Assembly (NCBI RefSeq): GCF_029581195.1
Contig: NZ_CP120737.1
Location: forward strand, 744,001 to 808,000
From: Solwaraspora sp. WMMD791
GTDB taxonomy: Bacteria; Actinomycetota; Actinomycetes; Mycobacteriales; Micromonosporaceae
DNA length: 64,000 nucleotides
Direction of reading: 5' to 3'
Numbering within the stretch: position 1 is the first letter of the stretch; each line of letters starts with the position of its first letter. The notes under the pieces are model-generated. The model had not been told where the DNA came from, searched no databases, and was given only the letters and a program-made list of their open reading frames with translations. This document shows, one piece after another, positions 61,723 to 64,000 of the stretch. The translations under genes were made by a program, and so were the position numbers.

Positions 61723-62420
61723 ACACGTTGCTGCTGCGGCTCGCCGGACCGCTACAGGCATGGGGAGCCAGAAGCCGGTTCGTCCACCGCGGCACCGAGA
61801 TCGCGCCCACCAAGAGCGGCGTCATCGGCATGCTCGCAGCCGCAAAAGGCATCCGACGCACCGAGCCGCTGACCGAACTGCTCGACCTCAGTTTCGCCGT
61901 CCGTATCGACCAGCCCGGCACCATTGTGCGTGACTTCCAGACAGCGCAACGACTCGACGGATCATCCCTGCCGTTGTCCTACCGCCACTACCTGAGCGAC
62001 GCCGTCTTCGTCGCCGCCGTCGGTGGCACCCGGGACCTGCTCACCGGACTGCATGACGCACTACGTCGTCCGCAGTTTCCGCTCTACCTCGGCCGACGAT
62101 CCTGTCCACCGGTTTTGCCCGTCAGTCTCGGCGTGCATGACGGCATACCAGTCGATGTGCTGCGCCAACACCCCTGGGAGGCGTCTGCGTGGCACCGGCG
62201 CACCAGTCGGTCAGCGACCGTCACCCTGGAAATCCTGCGGGACGCCGACACCGCCGACCCCTTCACCGAAACGATCCGTGACGAACCCGTCAGCTTCGAC
62301 CCGACCCACCGTCAACACGGTTGGCGGCTGGTCGTCCGGGAACACGTCGATCTGCCCCACCCTGAAGCGCGGGCAGCACACATCCCCGCCCACGACCCGA
62401 TGATCGTCACCGGAGGCTGA
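61719..62420 (+). CDS. casD: Cascade subunit Cas5e (CasD)
   Basis: A 233-residue RAMP protein that caps the 5' handle of the crRNA. The start LLLRLAGPLQAWGARSRFVH is diagnostic, followed by APTKSGVIGMLAAAKGIRR, IVRDFQTAQRL, YLSDAVFVAAVGG and YLGRRSCPPV. No catalytic role is expected in type I-E. It overlaps cas7 by four bases and ends one base before the cas6e start. Confidence 0.95.
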   Translation: MNTLLLRLAGPLQAWGARSRFVHRGTEIAPTKSGVIGMLAAAKGIRRTEPLTELLDLSFAVRIDQPGTIVRDFQTAQRLDGSSLPLSYRHYLSDAVFVAAVGGTRDLLTGLHDALRRPQFPLYLGRRSCPPVLPVSLGVHDGIPVDVLRQHPWEASAWHRRTSRSATVTLEILRDADTADPFTETIRDEPVSFDPTHRQHGWRLVVREHVDLPHPEARAAHIPAHDPMIVTGG

Positions 62421-62421
62421 C

Positions 62422-63102
62422 GTGTACCTCACCCGCTTCCGCTTCAACAAGGCACGCAGGGACAGTCGGCGCCTCCTCGGCTCCCCACAGGTCATGCACG
62501 CCGCCGTGATGTCAGGGTTCGCCACCGACAGCGACCACACACGCGACGGCCGCCGCACCCTGTGGCGGCTCGACACCAGCGACAACCAGCCGGTGCTCTA
62601 CATCGTCAGCCCCGGCCGACCCGACCTCACCCACCTCGTCGAGCAGGCCGGCTGGCCGACCAGCGGGGAGAAGTGGCTGACCCGCCCGTACGACAGCTTC
62701 CTCGACAGCCTCGCCGTCAGCCAACAGTGGGCGTTCCGGCTGACCGCCAACCCCGTCCGTGACGGCCGCCCCAAGGATCCGACCGCCGACACCCGCCGGT
62801 ACGGCCACGTCACCGTCGCCCAGCAAACCAGATGGCTCGTCGATCGGGCCGAACGCCTCGGCTTCGACATCCTGCGAGGAGCCGACGACGAACTCAACCT
62901 GATCCTGCACAGCCAGACAACCCAGAGCTTCGGCCGACGTGGGGGAGACCACCCTGTCGTCATCCGTACCGCGACCTTCGACGGCGTCCTTTCCGTCCGT
63001 GACCCGGACGCGCTACGCCGTGCACTCACCGCCGGCATCGGGCACGCCAAGGCGTACGGATGCGGGCTGATGACCCTCGCCCCGGCAACCGCCGCACGAT
63101 GA
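62422..63102 (+). CDS. casE: CRISPR RNA endonuclease Cas6e (CasE)
   Basis: A 226-residue double-RRM endonuclease that cuts pre-crRNA below the repeat hairpin and stays in Cascade. The start YLTRFRFNKARRDSRRLLGS, the likely catalytic His in SPQVMHAAVMSGF and the C-terminal Gly-rich loop GIGHAKAYGCGLMTLAP are present. The GTG at 62422 follows the cas5 stop after one base. Its stop overlaps the cas1 ATG. The repeat hairpin in both arrays (7-bp GC stem) is a suitable substrate. Confidence 0.95.
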   Translation: MYLTRFRFNKARRDSRRLLGSPQVMHAAVMSGFATDSDHTRDGRRTLWRLDTSDNQPVLYIVSPGRPDLTHLVEQAGWPTSGEKWLTRPYDSFLDSLAVSQQWAFRLTANPVRDGRPKDPTADTRRYGHVTVAQQTRWLVDRAERLGFDILRGADDELNLILHSQTTQSFGRRGGDHPVVIRTATFDGVLSVRDPDALRRALTAGIGHAKAYGCGLMTLAPATAAR

Positions 63103-64000
63103 AGGTCCCCGGCGTACCGCCGCCCGAACTGCCCGACCTGGTGCGCGCTCAGGACCGGATCAGCTTCATCTACCACGACCGGTGCATCATCCACCGCGAC
63201 AGCAACGCAATCACCGCCACCGACGCGCAAGGGACCGTTCACATCCCGGCAGCCAGTCTCGGGGTGCTGCTGCTCGGACCCGGCACCACCGTTACCCACC
63301 AGGCGATGATGCTGCTCGCTGACAACGGCGCCACAGTCGTCTGGGTCGGTGAGCGCGGAGTCCGCTACTACGCCCACGGACGGTCCCTTGCCCGATCCAG
63401 CCGACTCCTCGTCGCCCAGGCCTCCGCGGTGTCCCACCGGGACCGGCGGCTTGCCGTCGCCCGCACGATGTACGACATGCGGTTTCCCGACGAGGACACC
63501 GGTCAACTGACCATGCAGCAACTGCGGGGCGGACACCGGTCAACTGACCATGCAGCAACTGCGGGGCAGGGAAGGAGCGCGGGTCAGACGCACTTACCGG
63601 GAGCATGCCCGCCGTACGAAAGTGACGTGGACCCACCGGGACTACGACCCGGAGAACTTCGCCGGCTCCGATCCGATCAACCAGGCACTATCGGCGGCAC
63701 ACGTCTGCCTGTACGGCATCGTCCACGCCGTCATCGTCGCGCTCGGTGCGGCACCGGGCCTGGGGTTCATCCACACAGGTCACGAGCGTTCGTTCGTGTA
63801 CGACATCGCCGACCTGTACAAGGCTGAGATCAGCATCCCGGTTGCCTTCGACGTCGTCGCGCGAGGATCGGCGGACGTCCCGGCGGACACACGCCGCGCC
63901 GTCCGCGACCGGCTGTTTGAGCTGAATCTCCTTGATCGGTGCGCGGCCGACATCCGTCGACTGCTCCTGCCCGACTCCGCAGGTCAGCAGGAGGGTCACG
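63099..64000 (+). pseudogene. cas1: cas1 (type I-E integrase), frameshifted by a 37-bp tandem duplication; runs off window
   Basis: The first 144 codons are a normal Cas1e N-terminus (RAQDRISFIYHDRCIIHRDS, VLLLGPGTTVTHQAMMLLAD, MRFPDEDTGQLTMQQLRG). A perfect second copy of 37 bases (63531-63567) then shifts the frame by +1, giving unrelated sequence to a stop at 63825-63827 (242 codons). The correct sequence continues in another frame: REGARVRRTYREHARR, DPINQALSAAHVCLYGIVH, GLGFIHTGHERSFVYDIADL. All three metal ligands expected in Cas1e (Glu in REG, His in HTGH, Asp in YDIADLYK) lie after the shift. An ATG at 63550 is in frame with that second part. Confidence 0.92.
63494..63567 (+). repeat. 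37-bp perfect tandem duplication inside cas1
   Basis: Bases 63494-63530 and 63531-63567 are identical (both start GGACACCGGTCAACTG and end CAACTGCGGGGC). The unit length is not a multiple of three, so it causes the cas1 frameshift; deleting one copy restores a continuous Cas1e frame. Confidence 0.97.

Noticed and set aside
63494-63567. Treating the cas1 duplication as a homopolymer sequencing error
   Set aside because: A perfect 37-bp tandem copy is not a typical base-calling error. An assembly artefact remains possible and is stated in the finding.

Overview
The window is high-GC actinobacterial DNA. Three features suggest the family Micromonosporaceae (inferred from gene style, not proven): an XRE-DUF397 pair, an ECF42-type sigma factor, and a type I-E CRISPR-Cas locus with actinobacterial-style repeats. 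Almost every gene has strongly G/C-biased third codon positions, so long open frames on the opposite strand are mostly shadows and are not listed.

Layout. 0-2.7 kb: the end of a polyketide cluster on the minus strand (ketosynthase running off the left edge, plus an MFS exporter). 2.9-9.5 kb: an alpha/beta hydrolase divergent from a WYL regulator with a perfect palindrome between them, a small secreted peptide beside an AfsR-like TPR protein that lacks its DNA-binding and ATPase parts, a second hydrolase, and a ThuA/Gfo-Idh-MocA sugar gene pair. 9.6-12.2 kb: a cobalamin riboswitch and metE with a strong terminator. 12.3-19.6 kb: small hypothetical genes, an ECF42-type sigma factor, a decayed region, a 30-residue Cys-containing peptide translationally coupled to two ABC exporters, and a DGPF/YCII protein that usually sits next to ECF42.

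19.8-33.7 kb: an uncharacterised biosynthetic-looking cluster with two paralogous EHN-type epoxide hydrolases, a cyclase-family hydrolase, a two-domain VOC protein, two paralogous GT2 glycosyltransferases with an extra C-terminal domain, a class III aminotransferase, a GMC oxidoreductase, a MonCI/LasC-like flavin monooxygenase and an MFS exporter. No scaffold-making enzyme is visible in it. 33.7-35.7 kb: a SRPBCC protein, then transposase and large serine recombinase remnants ending at a tRNA-Leu(GAG) gene. 35.8-49.9 kb: ordinary chromosomal genes, namely a copper monooxygenase-like lipoprotein, phosphoketolase, an ABM protein, a K+ channel, a LacI regulator with a 31-bp palindromic operator, MscS, Crp, a YbjN/TPR protein, a cell-surface AbfB protein, a GNAT acetyltransferase, small Cys proteins and the XRE-DUF397 pair.

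50.0-64.0 kb: a type I-E CRISPR-Cas system. One array of about 44 repeats has been split by an intact IS21-family element (istA-istB). The element landed inside a spacer and left a 5-bp target duplication; removing it restores a normal 32-nt spacer. Downstream lie a small membrane peptide, cas3 (divergent), and the overlapping operon cse1-cse2-cas7-cas5-cas6e-cas1. In cas1 a perfect 37-bp tandem duplication shifts the frame just before the catalytic glutamate. Interference genes look intact while adaptation looks disabled: an immune memory that can probably be used but not extended. cas2 would lie beyond the right edge.
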